Shown: in pieces, positions 9,270 to 18,885 of the stretch
Layout of the letters: each line of letters begins with the position of its first letter
Numbering within the stretch: the stretch's first letter is position 1
Source: Salinivirgaceae bacterium
Lineage (GTDB): Bacteria; Bacteroidota; Bacteroidia; Bacteroidales; Salinivirgaceae
Length of the DNA stretch: 64,000 nucleotides
Direction: 5' to 3'
Assembly: GCA_027858775.1 (NCBI GenBank)
Contig: JAQICA010000282.1
Span: 1 to 64,000 of the forward strand
Made by a program: the position numbers and the translations under genes
The notes under the pieces: generated by a model
Told to the model about the DNA's origin: nothing
Database searches by the model: none
Seen by the model: only the letters and a program-made list of their open reading frames with translations

Positions 9270-10841
9270 GTGAATTTTTTTGCACAACTCTGGACACAAA
9301 AACCATTACGAGCAATAATTATTATAGCATTACTGTTGCGTATTATCGCTGTTATTTTTTCAAAAGGGTATGCAGTTCACGAAGACCACTTTATGGTTAT
9401 CGAAACAGCACAAGCCTGGCTCGATGGAACGGCTTACAGAGATTGGTTGCCAGGCGGGGAAGTTAATCCCCAGGCAGTTCCAAAAGGGAAGAGTATTACG
9501 TATGTTGGCATGCATTATTTGCTATTTCAGTTCCTTGAGTTTTTGGGTGTGATGAATGCCGGAAGTAAAATGCTTATTGTACGACTAATTCACGCACTAT
9601 TTTCGTTGTTGGTTGTCAACTATGCTTATCGTATTACGCATTTAGTGAGTGAAAAAGACATTGCCAGATACGTGGGACTCTTGGTTGCCACGTTTTGGCT
9701 GCTTCCATTTGTTAGTGTGCACAACTTTGCCGAGTTTTTTGCTGTCCCGTTTCTCATGCTTGCCACTTGGTTTTTTCTACGACCACAGTATCGCGATAAG
9801 CCTTATAAATGGGCATTTTTAGGAGGGCTGGTTTTAGGTGTAGCCATGTCTATATGGTTATTTGTTTTTCTTTTTGTTATTGGTTTTTTTGGAGTATTGC
9901 TTTATCAAAAGCGCTGGAAGGTTGCCTTTATTACTTTTATAGGTTTTGCACTATCGATGGGCTTACTACAGGGGGTTGTCGATTATTTTTTCTGGGATCG
10001 GCCTTTCGCAGAATTGTACACATTCTTTCAGCAAATCGAAATTCCATTTACAAAACCCCGGCGAACCATATTCTCAATGTATGCAGTGATGCTTCTTTTG
10101 GTTTTAATTCCCCCAATCAGTATTTTTTGGCTGGTGGGATGGGTTAAAAGCGCTAAACGTAACCTATTATTATTCGTACCCGCGTTTCTTGTATTCCTGT
10201 TTTTTTCCTTTTCTATTCAGCAGCACGAACGCCACATTATGGTGGTATTTCCCTTCATTCTTATTTCCAGCGTTGTGGGTTGGAACCGCATTATTCAGAA
10301 ATCGGTATTTTGGAATAATCACCCCGGGATGCACCGAAGTATGGTAATCTTTTTCTGGATTGTTAATTTTACTCTACTCTTTTCAGCGTCAACTATGTAC
10401 TCCAAACGATCGCCTGTTGAAGCAATGCTCTATTTACAAAAACATAAAAACACAATTAATACTGTATTGATTGAAGATTCTAATCGAACATCTGTAAAAT
10501 CGATGCCGCTTTTTTATATGGAGAAATGGGTCGAAATGTATAAATTACCCGATTACAAAGAGTATGGCGCTCCCCTTTCGGTTCGGAAACGTTCTAACTG
10601 GGAATATATAATTTCTACTCCACGTTATTTTCTTGATTCAGTTGCGCACACTCCCGATTTTGTGTTGTTTGTGGGGCAGAAGAGCCTCGATGAACGTATT
10701 CAGCGGTTGAAACCTTATTTACCTAGTCTGCAATACAAAAAAACCATAAAAGCAGGAATTATCGACCGCATATTTTTTAAAATTAATCCTAAGCACAATG
10801 CCAACCAAGATATCTTCATTTACCGCGTGGCTCATCCTTAG
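9270..10841 (+). CDS. GT-C fold glycosyltransferase-like multispanning membrane protein
   Basis: 523 residues with an initial transmembrane helix and roughly 9-11 more up to about residue 370, then a soluble C-terminal region. The first extracytoplasmic loop has HEDHFMVIETAQAWLDG, where the acidic pair matches the catalytic DE motif of GT22/ALG-type mannosyltransferases (compare HPDEHFQ), and residues near 315 read QQHERHIMVV, resembling their HKE-R-F motif. Such enzymes transfer a sugar from a polyprenyl-phosphate donor on the periplasmic side. I infer a glycan or lipid modifying role from these motifs. The only reasonable start is GTG at 9270; an ATG would lie well inside the first helix. 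Its 3' end overlaps the next gene by 44 bases, so the two are co-transcribed. Confidence 0.62.
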   Translation: MNFFAQLWTQKPLRAIIIIALLLRIIAVIFSKGYAVHEDHFMVIETAQAWLDGTAYRDWLPGGEVNPQAVPKGKSITYVGMHYLLFQFLEFLGVMNAGSKMLIVRLIHALFSLLVVNYAYRITHLVSEKDIARYVGLLVATFWLLPFVSVHNFAEFFAVPFLMLATWFFLRPQYRDKPYKWAFLGGLVLGVAMSIWLFVFLFVIGFFGVLLYQKRWKVAFITFIGFALSMGLLQGVVDYFFWDRPFAELYTFFQQIEIPFTKPRRTIFSMYAVMLLLVLIPPISIFWLVGWVKSAKRNLLLFVPAFLVFLFFSFSIQQHERHIMVVFPFILISSVVGWNRIIQKSVFWNNHPGMHRSMVIFFWIVNFTLLFSASTMYSKRSPVEAMLYLQKHKNTINTVLIEDSNRTSVKSMPLFYMEKWVEMYKLPDYKEYGAPLSVRKRSNWEYIISTPRYFLDSVAHTPDFVLFVGQKSLDERIQRLKPYLPSLQYKKTIKAGIIDRIFFKINPKHNANQDIFIYRVAHP

Positions 10842-11544
10842 CGTTCCAGCATTTTTATTGCTTATAAATAGTTGCGATGCTTTTTACGACGAAGGCGAGT
10901 GGGCCACTGAAGTGCGAAACACAGAAGACTTTTATCGTGTAAATGTGAAAGATGTTGTGGATGTTATTTATAAATACAGCGACTCAACCTATGCTGAAAT
11001 AAATTTCTACCGCAAGCACCTTTCTGATATAAAACTTAGCGTAACCGACGAGATTCTCACCATCGAAAGTGCGTTTTCGTCTCAGTGGTACACCGATATC
11101 CGAAAGCCCGTAATAACCATTTATTCGCCGGGCTTTTCGCACCTGTTTGTGAAAACTGCCGCCGGTTTCTATTGTGTTGACACACTAAAACATTCCCGGT
11201 TTTTATTTCAGGTAGTTGGTGATTTATACGATGCACGGCTTTTAGTTGATGTCCCTTTGCTTGAAATTAGTATAGAAAGTGCCTCCGGAGTGACAGAAGT
11301 GCATGGTGAGGTCGCTGTGCTGAGCATCTTAAACAGAGGAGAATCGAAGATCGACGCCTCCCAAATTGTGGTGCCCAAAGCTATTGTAAGGCAGGAATCC
11401 TATCTGGATGTGTGGATTAATGCTACTGACTTTCTCAATTACGAAATACGTAGAGGAGGAGATATTCACTTATACGGAACCCCTGAAATCCAGGGAACCA
11501 TTTATGGAACAGGAAAATTAATACGTTATGGGGCAGATAAGTGA
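10798..11544 (+). CDS. GIN-domain (DUF2807-like) lipoprotein
   Basis: 248 residues. An N-terminal hydrophobic segment ends in LLLINSC, a lipobox with acylated Cys at about residue 26, so this is an outer-membrane or periplasmic lipoprotein. The rest alternates short beta strands (FYRVNVKDVVDVIYKYSDS, then LLEISIESASGVTEVHG and KIDASQIVV), the pattern of the putative auto-transporter adhesin head GIN domain, a right-handed beta-helix common in Bacteroidota. No enzymatic residues are evident. It overlaps the preceding membrane-protein gene by 44 bases and the following PagL-like gene by up to 17, so all three form one translationally linked operon; a role at the outer membrane is therefore likely, but the specific function is unknown. 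Confidence 0.65.
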   Translation: MPTKISSFTAWLILSVPAFLLLINSCDAFYDEGEWATEVRNTEDFYRVNVKDVVDVIYKYSDSTYAEINFYRKHLSDIKLSVTDEILTIESAFSSQWYTDIRKPVITIYSPGFSHLFVKTAAGFYCVDTLKHSRFLFQVVGDLYDARLLVDVPLLEISIESASGVTEVHGEVAVLSILNRGESKIDASQIVVPKAIVRQESYLDVWINATDFLNYEIRRGGDIHLYGTPEIQGTIYGTGKLIRYGADK

Positions 11545-12784
11545 CTATTTGAAGTTCAACAAGAATGATAATTGGGTAGCCAGAATGAGAAAGCGAAAAA
11601 ATACAACGTGTTCCAATAGCCCATTAATGATGGAAGTAGGATATGCTACCACTTGTAATGCAACCTGGGTTAAGTATTTCATTAGTACAACACTTCTTCT
11701 TTTGTCTTTTGGGCTTTCTATACAGGCACAAGACAGCTTGACTATAAAGGATCGTTTGTATTTAAAATTCGAAGGACTTGCAGGAAACAGCTATGCGCAT
11801 CACAATGCAATTAATTATCTTTTGCAATATCCCCCATATGGCGTTGGGCTGCAGGTAGGGCTTAACAGTAGTGGACGCAAATCATGGGAAAATGACTTGA
11901 AAATGCCGCATTATGGCTTGGGGTTTCAAGCTTCGCAGTTGGGGAGTAGTTATCTGGGAAATGCTTATGCTATGTACCTTTACGTGGGATCTTCGTTTAT
12001 TCATAAACAACGCTGGAAATGGTGCTATGATATTGGTGCCGGAGTTGGATATGTCGACAACCCCTATGATCCGGAAAAGAATCCGCTAAATATTGTTAAT
12101 GGATCGGCCTGGAATGCTTTTTTACGTGTTTCAACGGGTGTTTCATACCGGTTTGCCCGTAAACATGCAGTGAGTCTTAATGGAGGACTATTCCACTTGT
12201 CGAACGGGAATAGCACTTTGCCGAATTGGGGTGTTAATACGCTGTACTATTCTCTGGGTTATAACTATAAACTTACAGATGCTCATACAAAAAAGCAATC
12301 TGCTAAAATTGATGAAAAAAGCACCAGAGTAACGCTTTATGGTGGAACTGGGTTTAAAGAAGAACCGCCCATCGATGGTGTTAAGTTCTTTGTAGCCGAT
12401 ATGCATGTAAATGCATGGCATACGTTCCGTCCTGCTCACGCCTGGGGCGGTGGAATTAGCGCATTTTACGACGGATCTGCAGCCAAAGTTTTTAGCCGAA
12501 ACGAATTTGATTATTTGCCCCCGTTAGACGAGTACAATATGAAAACGAGTAATTACTATTCACTTGGTGCACAGGCGGGTTATATGCTGAATATGCATCC
12601 GGTTTATTTCTCGTTTGAATTTGGAGTATACATTATTTCGCCCACCGGAAAAGATGTGTATAACCGATGGTTATTGGAAGTAAAACTTACCGAACGTATC
12701 CGAATTGTGGGTGGTTTGACTTCGCGTTTTGGCAAGGCTATGAATATTTCGTGCGGACTGGGCTACGATTTGTTCAGGAATTAA
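11528..12784 (+). CDS. PagL-like lipid A 3-O-deacylase (acyloxyacyl hydrolase family)
   Basis: Up to 418 residues. The hydrophobic signal segment (FISTTLLLLSFGLSIQAQ) begins about residue 52, so the true start is probably a later Met: 11585 or 11627. The mature protein is beta-rich, like an outer-membrane barrel. Around residues 220-240 it contains FHLSNGNSTLPNWGVNTLYY; the His-x-Ser pair fits the catalytic His and Ser of PagL, whose family removes the 3-O acyl chain of lipid A in the outer membrane. The C-terminal half (FFVADMHVNAWHTFRPAHAW onward) forms further strands, making it about twice the length of Pseudomonas PagL, as is usual for Bacteroidota homologues. It is last in the operon with the GT-C protein and GIN lipoprotein, which supports a lipopolysaccharide or surface-glycan role. 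Confidence 0.6.
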   Translation: MGQISDYLKFNKNDNWVARMRKRKNTTCSNSPLMMEVGYATTCNATWVKYFISTTLLLLSFGLSIQAQDSLTIKDRLYLKFEGLAGNSYAHHNAINYLLQYPPYGVGLQVGLNSSGRKSWENDLKMPHYGLGFQASQLGSSYLGNAYAMYLYVGSSFIHKQRWKWCYDIGAGVGYVDNPYDPEKNPLNIVNGSAWNAFLRVSTGVSYRFARKHAVSLNGGLFHLSNGNSTLPNWGVNTLYYSLGYNYKLTDAHTKKQSAKIDEKSTRVTLYGGTGFKEEPPIDGVKFFVADMHVNAWHTFRPAHAWGGGISAFYDGSAAKVFSRNEFDYLPPLDEYNMKTSNYYSLGAQAGYMLNMHPVYFSFEFGVYIISPTGKDVYNRWLLEVKLTERIRIVGGLTSRFGKAMNISCGLGYDLFRN

Positions 12785-12913
12785 ATCGTTATTTTTGGAA
12801 TATTGGTTTATAACGGGTTATTTGACCCGAAAATTGTAATTAATTAGCATTAGTTTTGTATAAAAGTTGGCTTAAACTGAAAAATTTGTATTTTTACACA
12901 TATTCATAAAACG

Positions 12914-13489
12914 ATGAGAAGAAATATGAGCACAAAATTCAATTTCATTAAAACGGTTCTTTCCCTGCACGATGAAATGGTTTCTAACGGATTCTCTCTT
13001 GTATATGAGGGCGAATTTAGCCATGATATAATGAAAATGTTTACCTCAATGGCTGAGCAGAATATGGAGAAAGCCAATGAGGATCGGACAATTCGCAGAA
13101 GAGTATTTCATGTTATGGTCGAATGTTTGCAGAACATGACTAAGCACTCAGATTCGTATGATGAGGATGACCGTATCGGGAACGGAATGTTTATTGTCGG
13201 TAAAAGTGAAGAGCACTGGAATATCATTACTGCCAATAAGATTTTCAAAAACCGGATCGATGAATTAAAACAATCTATCGACGAAATTAATAGTATGAAT
13301 AAAGAGGAACTAAAGGTTCTCTACAAAAAACAAATCAGGCAAGGAGTACTTTCCGAAAAAGGTGGAGCCGGGTTGGGGCTTATCGATATTGCCAGAAAAA
13401 CCGGAGAGCGACTTGATTATCAGTTCCTGCCGCTTGATGATAACGAAAGTTATTTTTTCTTACTCAAAGTTAAAATACGTACAAAATAG
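12914..13489 (+). CDS. SiaB-family protein kinase (DUF6272)
   Basis: 191 residues, cytoplasmic. It has a GHKL-type ATP site in compact form: the N-box VECLQNMTKHSD at about 74-85 and the glycine lid GGAGLGLIDIARKTGE near 154-169. This arrangement matches SiaB-like kinases, which in Pseudomonas phosphorylate SiaC and are opposed by the phosphatase SiaA to control a diguanylate cyclase. Neither a SiaC-like (DUF1987) gene nor a SiaA phosphatase is adjacent; the only SpoIIE-type phosphatase in the window is at 24414. An in-frame ATG at 12926 is an alternative start. A TAGTTTTG element at 12851-12858 could be its -7 site. A terminator at 13592-13624 separates it from the cyclase gene. The family is likely; the target protein is unknown. 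Confidence 0.7.
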   Translation: MRRNMSTKFNFIKTVLSLHDEMVSNGFSLVYEGEFSHDIMKMFTSMAEQNMEKANEDRTIRRRVFHVMVECLQNMTKHSDSYDEDDRIGNGMFIVGKSEEHWNIITANKIFKNRIDELKQSIDEINSMNKEELKVLYKKQIRQGVLSEKGGAGLGLIDIARKTGERLDYQFLPLDDNESYFFLLKVKIRTK

Positions 13490-13591
13490 CTGCAAATAAT
13501 TTGTTTAGCATTAGATTGTACTTTGCATAACTTGCCTTTTTCGTGTACTCATCCGAATATATCAATGCTTTATAGCATTAAAAATACAGTT

Positions 13592-13624
13592 GGTCAAAAA
13601 CTCCGGGTTTTGACCATTTTTTTT
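13592..13624 (+). terminator. Rho-independent terminator
   Basis: GGTCAAAA (13592-13599) and TTTTGACC (13608-13615) pair perfectly over an 8-base loop, followed by A and eight T residues. It ends the SiaB-like gene transcript. Confidence 0.88.
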
Positions 13625-13731
13625 GGCATCACCTCTAATTAATTCGTACTTTTATTAATTAACCATTTCCCTTTCGGGAAAAGGGATTTCGACAACGTTT
13701 AAATTGTTAAAAAATATTTTTTATAAGATTG

Positions 13732-16700
13732 ATGATGGCCAGGCGAATTTTGATCATACTATTGATGTGTATTCCTTTACTGCAAAGTTTTGGTCAGGTA
13801 CTGAATTTTAAGAATTATTTTGTCGATAATGGCCTTTCGCAATCGCAAATTACAGCTATTGATCACGATAAGAAGGGGTTAGTATGGTTTAGCACCTACG
13901 GAGGAGGAGTAAATAGTTTTGATGGAACCACTTTCCGAACGTATGACCCAAGTCTGGGGTTACCGCACCATCAAGTTCTCGATATTTATGTAGATGTCCA
14001 TAATAACGTTTGGTGTGCATTGCAAAATGGCGGAATTAGTGTTATTCATGATCAAAGAGTGCACGAAGTGGGGTGCGACAGTTGCCAAAACAACGTTTTT
14101 ACTGCTATAGACGGTTATGCCGACCAACTTTATGCAGGTACAGACAATGGCTTGCTTTTTCGTAAAAATGAAGCAAACAATATGGTTCTGCACCATAATT
14201 TTGGGAATCACAAAGTTAACAGTGTTTTAGTTCACGATACACTTCTGTTTGTAGCCGTAGAGGGAAAAGGACTTTATCGTGTAACCGAAACCGATACATA
14301 CCTTCTATTTGATGCAGATCAGCTTAATACCATGTATTTGCACCTTGATAATTTGTATTTAGGTGTCGATAACGAACTGCATGTTTATAATGTACAAACC
14401 AATGAACTTTCTTTTAAAGCCGAGTTTGCCTCCAAAATTTCGGGTCTTACATTCGATGCCCGTACAACCACCGTTTGGGCTGCGCTCTACGGAAATGGCA
14501 TAGCACGATACATTAATGGCTCCATTTCGTATTTAACAGAGGCGAATGGGTTGGCAGGCAACTATACACTGGCTATTCACCGCGATTTATACGGGCTTAT
14601 TTGGATAGGCACAGACGGTGCAGGAGTGAGCCGTTTTTCTGGTTTCGAATTTATTCATTACTCGTTTAATGATAAGCTCTCGGGGCAGCCCATTATGAAT
14701 ATTTTTAAAGAAAATGAAGACCAAATGTGGTTTGCTTCTTACGGAAACGGTATCATTAAGAAAAATAAGGGCGAATATACAATCTACAACAAGACTAATG
14801 GTTTTCCCTCAAACACTTTTTATTCTATAGAAAAAACCGGCAATGGTTTCATGTGGTTTACTACCCGCGAAGATGGATTGGTGAAATTTTCACCTCAAAC
14901 GGGAAGCATACAGCATTTTCATTCAGGAAACGGTATTGTGGGTAATAATCTTTTGTATTTGAAGGAGGGTTCGGACGGTAACTTGTACGTAACCAGCAAA
15001 GATCAAGGTATTTTTATATATGATGGAAATACGTGGAAACAGCTTAGTCGCGAAAATGGATTGCCCGATAATCATATTAATTATTTGTGTTTCGATGATG
15101 ATAATAACACCCTTTGGCTAGCTTCGGCTACTTCTGGCCTGGTGAAAATTTCATATTCAGATTTACAACAATTTATCAAGGGCGAGAGCTCCCACGTGCC
15201 CACCGAAACCATTGTACTGGAAAATGAAATGAGTACACCACAACAAATTCTTACTATAGTGCAAGACCAAAATGGAATCATTTGGGTGGGCTTTTTTGGT
15301 GGTGGTATAGCTTCGGTTAAAAATGGAGCCCTGCATCCAATGAAATACAACAGACAACTTAACTCGCTGAATATTTATTCATTAACTTACGATGATGAAC
15401 ATAATTCGCTGTGGGCAGGAACCGATTTGGGAATAGCAAAAATTGCAATTAGTGCCAAATCAATAGCAATCAGAGTTAATAATTATTCAGGCGACGAGGG
15501 CTTTTCAGGAGTAGAATGTAATCGGAATGCCATTTTGTACGATTCCGAAAACAGTAGCTTATGGACAGGAACTGTTAAGGGAGTTACGCAATTTTTCCCC
15601 GATTTGTATTTCCCTCCCGGTATTGCACCGAAGCTGAGCATTCAAGGCTTCACTTATCAAGGAGAATCATTGCCGGTTCATACTTCTTATCGTTTCGATT
15701 ATATTGAATGGGACAGGGTTCCAGAAATTCCGCACGATAGCAATAATGTGAGAATACAATTCAAGGGAATTGACCAGTGGCAACCCTATTCTGTACAGTA
15801 CCAATGGGTGTTAATGGGATTGAAAGGCGGCTGGCACGAGCTAACAACCCAGCAGCAAGTCGAGTATAATTACCTGCCGCCGGGCAGATACGTATTTAAA
15901 CTTCGTGCGATAAACGGACAGGGAATTTGGACCGAAAGTCCTTTGCACTTGCCATTTACTATTGAACGACCGTATTGGAAAACAAATTGGTTTTATGCCT
16001 CCATTGTTTTAGTGTTTATAGGAATTGTTACAATTTTCATGTACATGAGGCAGCGCTCGTTACGTACCCGAAACCGGAAACTGATGGATGCAGTATATGA
16101 GCGAACAGAAGCACTCAATAACGAAAAGTTGGTAGTTGAACAGCAACGGGAAGAACTACGAGCACAAACCGAACACCTTGAACAGGCAAACAAAGAACTT
16201 GAGAAACTGTCGCTGGTAGCCAGTAAAACAGATAATGCTGTGCTTATTGCCGATAAAGATGCAAAATGGGAGTGGGCGAATGAAGGTTTTGTCAAAATGT
16301 ATGGTTATACGCTCGATGAATTTATTGCACAACGTGGCGAAACTATCTTGAATGCCAGTTCTACATCTAAAATTAACCATATTATCGAAGAGGCTGTGTA
16401 CCTCAAAAAGTCGGTTACCTATACGGCAAAAGCTTCGAAAAAAGACAGTACCGAAATTTGGGTGCAATCTACACTAACGCCAATTTTTGATGATCACGAT
16501 GCTCTTAAACGGTTTATTGTTATTGATACCGATATTACCCACATTAAGCAGATAAACAATGAGTTGAGGAAATTGTCTCTTGTGGCAAGTAAAACAGACA
16601 ACTCGGTAATAATGATGAATGAAACCGGACGAATTGAGTGGGTTAACGATGCGTTTCACCGATTTTACGATATGTCGTTGGAAGAGTTTAAATATTTGTA

Positions 16701-17652
16701 TCAGAAAACCATATTTGACTTACACTCCGATGTACAGGGATTATTCAATGTTGAAGAAATTATTAAATCGCGAAAATCGAAATCGTTTGTCTCATCGTTT
16801 GTTACACGTAAGGGTGTGCATAAGTGGATTCAATCACTTATAACTCCGGTGGCCGGAATGGGGAATGGCAGCGATCACTTAATTGCAATAGAAACCGACA
16901 TTACCCGAATTAAAGAGGTGGAAGAGGAAGTGAAAGAGCAGCGGAAAAAGTCCGACGAACTATTGCTGAATATACTGCCTGCCGAAACGGCCGAGGAATT
17001 AAAAACTCAAGGACAGGCACAGCCGCGGTACTACAATTCCGCATCGGTGCTATTTTGCGATTTTAAGAACTTTACTGCCTATTGTGAAGAGCTTTCGCCT
17101 CAGCAGTTGGTTAGCGAGTTACGAGAATATTTCGATGTGTACGATGATATTGTTGAAAAGTACTTCGTGGAAAAAATTAAAACCATTGGCGATGCTTACA
17201 TGTGTGCCGGTGGATTGCCCATCCGAAATCGCAGTCATGCATTTGATGTAGTACTTACAGCGCTGGAAATACAGATTAAAACTTACAATATTAACCTGAT
17301 AAAACAACAAGAAGGAAGACAACCATGGCAGTTACGCATGGGAATTCATACCGGCGATTTAGTTGCAGGGGTTGTAGGTAAAAAGAAATTTGCGTACGAT
17401 ATTTGGGGCGATACCGTAAATATTGCCAGCCGTATGGAAAGTGCCTGCGATGTAGGCCGAATTAATATTTCGGGCGACACCTACAATATTGTGAAGGAAT
17501 ATTTCGAATGCACATACCGTGGTAAAATTGAAGCCAAAAATATTGGCAAATTCGACATGTACTTTGTCGATGGAATAAAACCCGACTTCTCGGTCGATGG
17601 AATGGGAGCCGAACCCAATCAGGCGTTTAAGGAGTTTCTGGCTAAATTATAA
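13732..17652 (+). CDS. Propeller / Y_Y_Y / PAS / class III adenylate cyclase receptor
   Basis: 1306 residues from ATG 13732 (TTG at 13729 and ATG at 13735 are alternatives). A signal peptide is followed by about 600 residues of two-component-regulator propeller repeats (for example GLSQSQITAIDHDKKGLVWF and NGLPDNHINYLCFDDDNNTL), a Y_Y_Y domain (about 675-745), one membrane helix (about 755-775), a coiled coil, two PAS domains (about 825-940 and 945-1060), and a cyclase homology domain. Metal-binding Asp are D1110 (LFCDFKNFT) and D1154 (KTIGDAYM); K1150 and D1223 (YDIWGD) are the adenine-selecting pair; N1230 and R1234 (NIASR) stabilise the transition state. All are present, so active adenylate rather than guanylate cyclase is predicted. 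The layout copies hybrid two-component systems for glycans but replaces the kinase with a cyclase. It converges on hydF with a 6-base overlap. Confidence 0.9.
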   Translation: MMARRILIILLMCIPLLQSFGQVLNFKNYFVDNGLSQSQITAIDHDKKGLVWFSTYGGGVNSFDGTTFRTYDPSLGLPHHQVLDIYVDVHNNVWCALQNGGISVIHDQRVHEVGCDSCQNNVFTAIDGYADQLYAGTDNGLLFRKNEANNMVLHHNFGNHKVNSVLVHDTLLFVAVEGKGLYRVTETDTYLLFDADQLNTMYLHLDNLYLGVDNELHVYNVQTNELSFKAEFASKISGLTFDARTTTVWAALYGNGIARYINGSISYLTEANGLAGNYTLAIHRDLYGLIWIGTDGAGVSRFSGFEFIHYSFNDKLSGQPIMNIFKENEDQMWFASYGNGIIKKNKGEYTIYNKTNGFPSNTFYSIEKTGNGFMWFTTREDGLVKFSPQTGSIQHFHSGNGIVGNNLLYLKEGSDGNLYVTSKDQGIFIYDGNTWKQLSRENGLPDNHINYLCFDDDNNTLWLASATSGLVKISYSDLQQFIKGESSHVPTETIVLENEMSTPQQILTIVQDQNGIIWVGFFGGGIASVKNGALHPMKYNRQLNSLNIYSLTYDDEHNSLWAGTDLGIAKIAISAKSIAIRVNNYSGDEGFSGVECNRNAILYDSENSSLWTGTVKGVTQFFPDLYFPPGIAPKLSIQGFTYQGESLPVHTSYRFDYIEWDRVPEIPHDSNNVRIQFKGIDQWQPYSVQYQWVLMGLKGGWHELTTQQQVEYNYLPPGRYVFKLRAINGQGIWTESPLHLPFTIERPYWKTNWFYASIVLVFIGIVTIFMYMRQRSLRTRNRKLMDAVYERTEALNNEKLVVEQQREELRAQTEHLEQANKELEKLSLVASKTDNAVLIADKDAKWEWANEGFVKMYGYTLDEFIAQRGETILNASSTSKINHIIEEAVYLKKSVTYTAKASKKDSTEIWVQSTLTPIFDDHDALKRFIVIDTDITHIKQINNELRKLSLVASKTDNSVIMMNETGRIEWVNDAFHRFYDMSLEEFKYLYQKTIFDLHSDVQGLFNVEEIIKSRKSKSFVSSFVTRKGVHKWIQSLITPVAGMGNGSDHLIAIETDITRIKEVEEEVKEQRKKSDELLLNILPAETAEELKTQGQAQPRYYNSASVLFCDFKNFTAYCEELSPQQLVSELREYFDVYDDIVEKYFVEKIKTIGDAYMCAGGLPIRNRSHAFDVVLTALEIQIKTYNINLIKQQEGRQPWQLRMGIHTGDLVAGVVGKKKFAYDIWGDTVNIASRMESACDVGRINISGDTYNIVKEYFECTYRGKIEAKNIGKFDMYFVDGIKPDFSVDGMGAEPNQAFKEFLAKL

Positions 17653-18873
17653 GTAATCTGTAGCATTCTCTTCAAAGCTGGTGAATGGCGCAATGGCACG
17701 CTGATAAATCCCTTGCACGTAGGCAATGGCCATTCCGTAGTTGGTAACCGGAATTCCTGCTTCAATTGCCGGCCTAATACGGTTAATCAACTGCTTACGG
17801 GTAATCATGCAGCCACCGCACTGAATTACAAGACTGTAATCTGTAATAGGTCGTGGCAGCTCATTGAGACCCGATACCACATCATATTCGTGCTTTTTTC
17901 CCGTAAAGGCACTAATCCAACGGGGAATTTTTACGCGTCCAATATCATCGCATGCTACGTGGTGCGTGCACGATTCCAATAATAAAATTCGGTCGCCGTC
18001 GGCTAGTTGATCTATACGTGGCGTGCCATTCAAGTACGCGTCAAAATCGCCTTTGTATCGCGCCAGCACAATACTAAAACTCGTTAGTGGGATGTGTCTG
18101 GGAATAGAGGCGTCGGCTTTTGTGAAAATTTGGCTGTCGGTTATAGCCAGTGCAGGTTCTATTTTTGTTTTACGTAAAAACGCATCTACTTCCCGTTCTT
18201 TTAATACAATGCAAATGGCATCGTTATCCAAAATATCCCGAATAGCTTGTACTTGTGGTAAAATTAGCCGCCCTTCCGGAGCCTCAATGTCGATGGGAGT
18301 GATGAGTAAAACTATATCGCCGTACGAAATTAAATCGCCAACCAACGATGGTGTGGCAAAAGCCGATTCGGGAATAGTACTTTTTATTGTGGCGATAATT
18401 GGTTCAGTATTATTTTTTACTGTACTGTGCTCAATAACTTTGCAATTGTATTTCTGCATTAATGTTTGAGCAAAGTCCGGATTCAGAGCAACCAAATCCG
18501 ATTTGTTATGTATAATAAAGAAGGGCGTCGAAGTTTTTTGAAAAGCGTTAATCAGGTCTTCCTCATAGGTGTCGAAAGTGTTGTTAGTGATAATGATTAA
18601 GCCCAGATCGATGGTTTTGATGGAGGCTTTGCTTTTGGCCACGCGTTTTTGTCCAAGTTCACCCGTATCATCTATTCCCGCCGTATCGATGAGTACTACA
18701 GGACCGAATCCGGTTATTTCGAACGATTTTTTTACCGGGTCGGTTGTTGTTCCTGCAAAATCAGAAACAATGGCGATCTCTTGTCCGGCCAGCTCGTTGA
18801 TGAGTGTGCTCTTCCCGTTGTTGCGTCTCCCGTATATTCCTATATGTGGCGTGTTTGTTTTTCCTTTTTGCAT
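17647..18873 (-). CDS. hydF: [FeFe]-hydrogenase H-cluster maturation GTPase HydF
   Basis: 408 residues. The N-terminal GTPase domain has the P-loop GIYGRRNNGKST, the switch region SDFAGTTTDPV, DTAG at G3 and NKSD at G4. Residues about 310-375 carry the iron-sulfur ligands: ESCTHH and IQCGGC, the Cys-x-His plus CxxC pattern specific to HydF, which separates it from Era or TrmE. HydF is the scaffold on which the [2Fe] subcluster is assembled before transfer to apo-hydrogenase. It follows aspA by 12 bases on the same strand, so the pair is an operon. The partner maturases hydE and hydG and the hydrogenase itself are not in the window. Its 3' end overlaps the cyclase gene by 6 bases in convergent orientation. 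Confidence 0.95.
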   Translation of the reverse strand: MQKGKTNTPHIGIYGRRNNGKSTLINELAGQEIAIVSDFAGTTTDPVKKSFEITGFGPVVLIDTAGIDDTGELGQKRVAKSKASIKTIDLGLIIITNNTFDTYEEDLINAFQKTSTPFFIIHNKSDLVALNPDFAQTLMQKYNCKVIEHSTVKNNTEPIIATIKSTIPESAFATPSLVGDLISYGDIVLLITPIDIEAPEGRLILPQVQAIRDILDNDAICIVLKEREVDAFLRKTKIEPALAITDSQIFTKADASIPRHIPLTSFSIVLARYKGDFDAYLNGTPRIDQLADGDRILLLESCTHHVACDDIGRVKIPRWISAFTGKKHEYDVVSGLNELPRPITDYSLVIQCGGCMITRKQLINRIRPAIEAGIPVTNYGMAIAYVQGIYQRAIAPFTSFEENATDYL

Positions 18874-18885
18874 ATATTTTGTATC

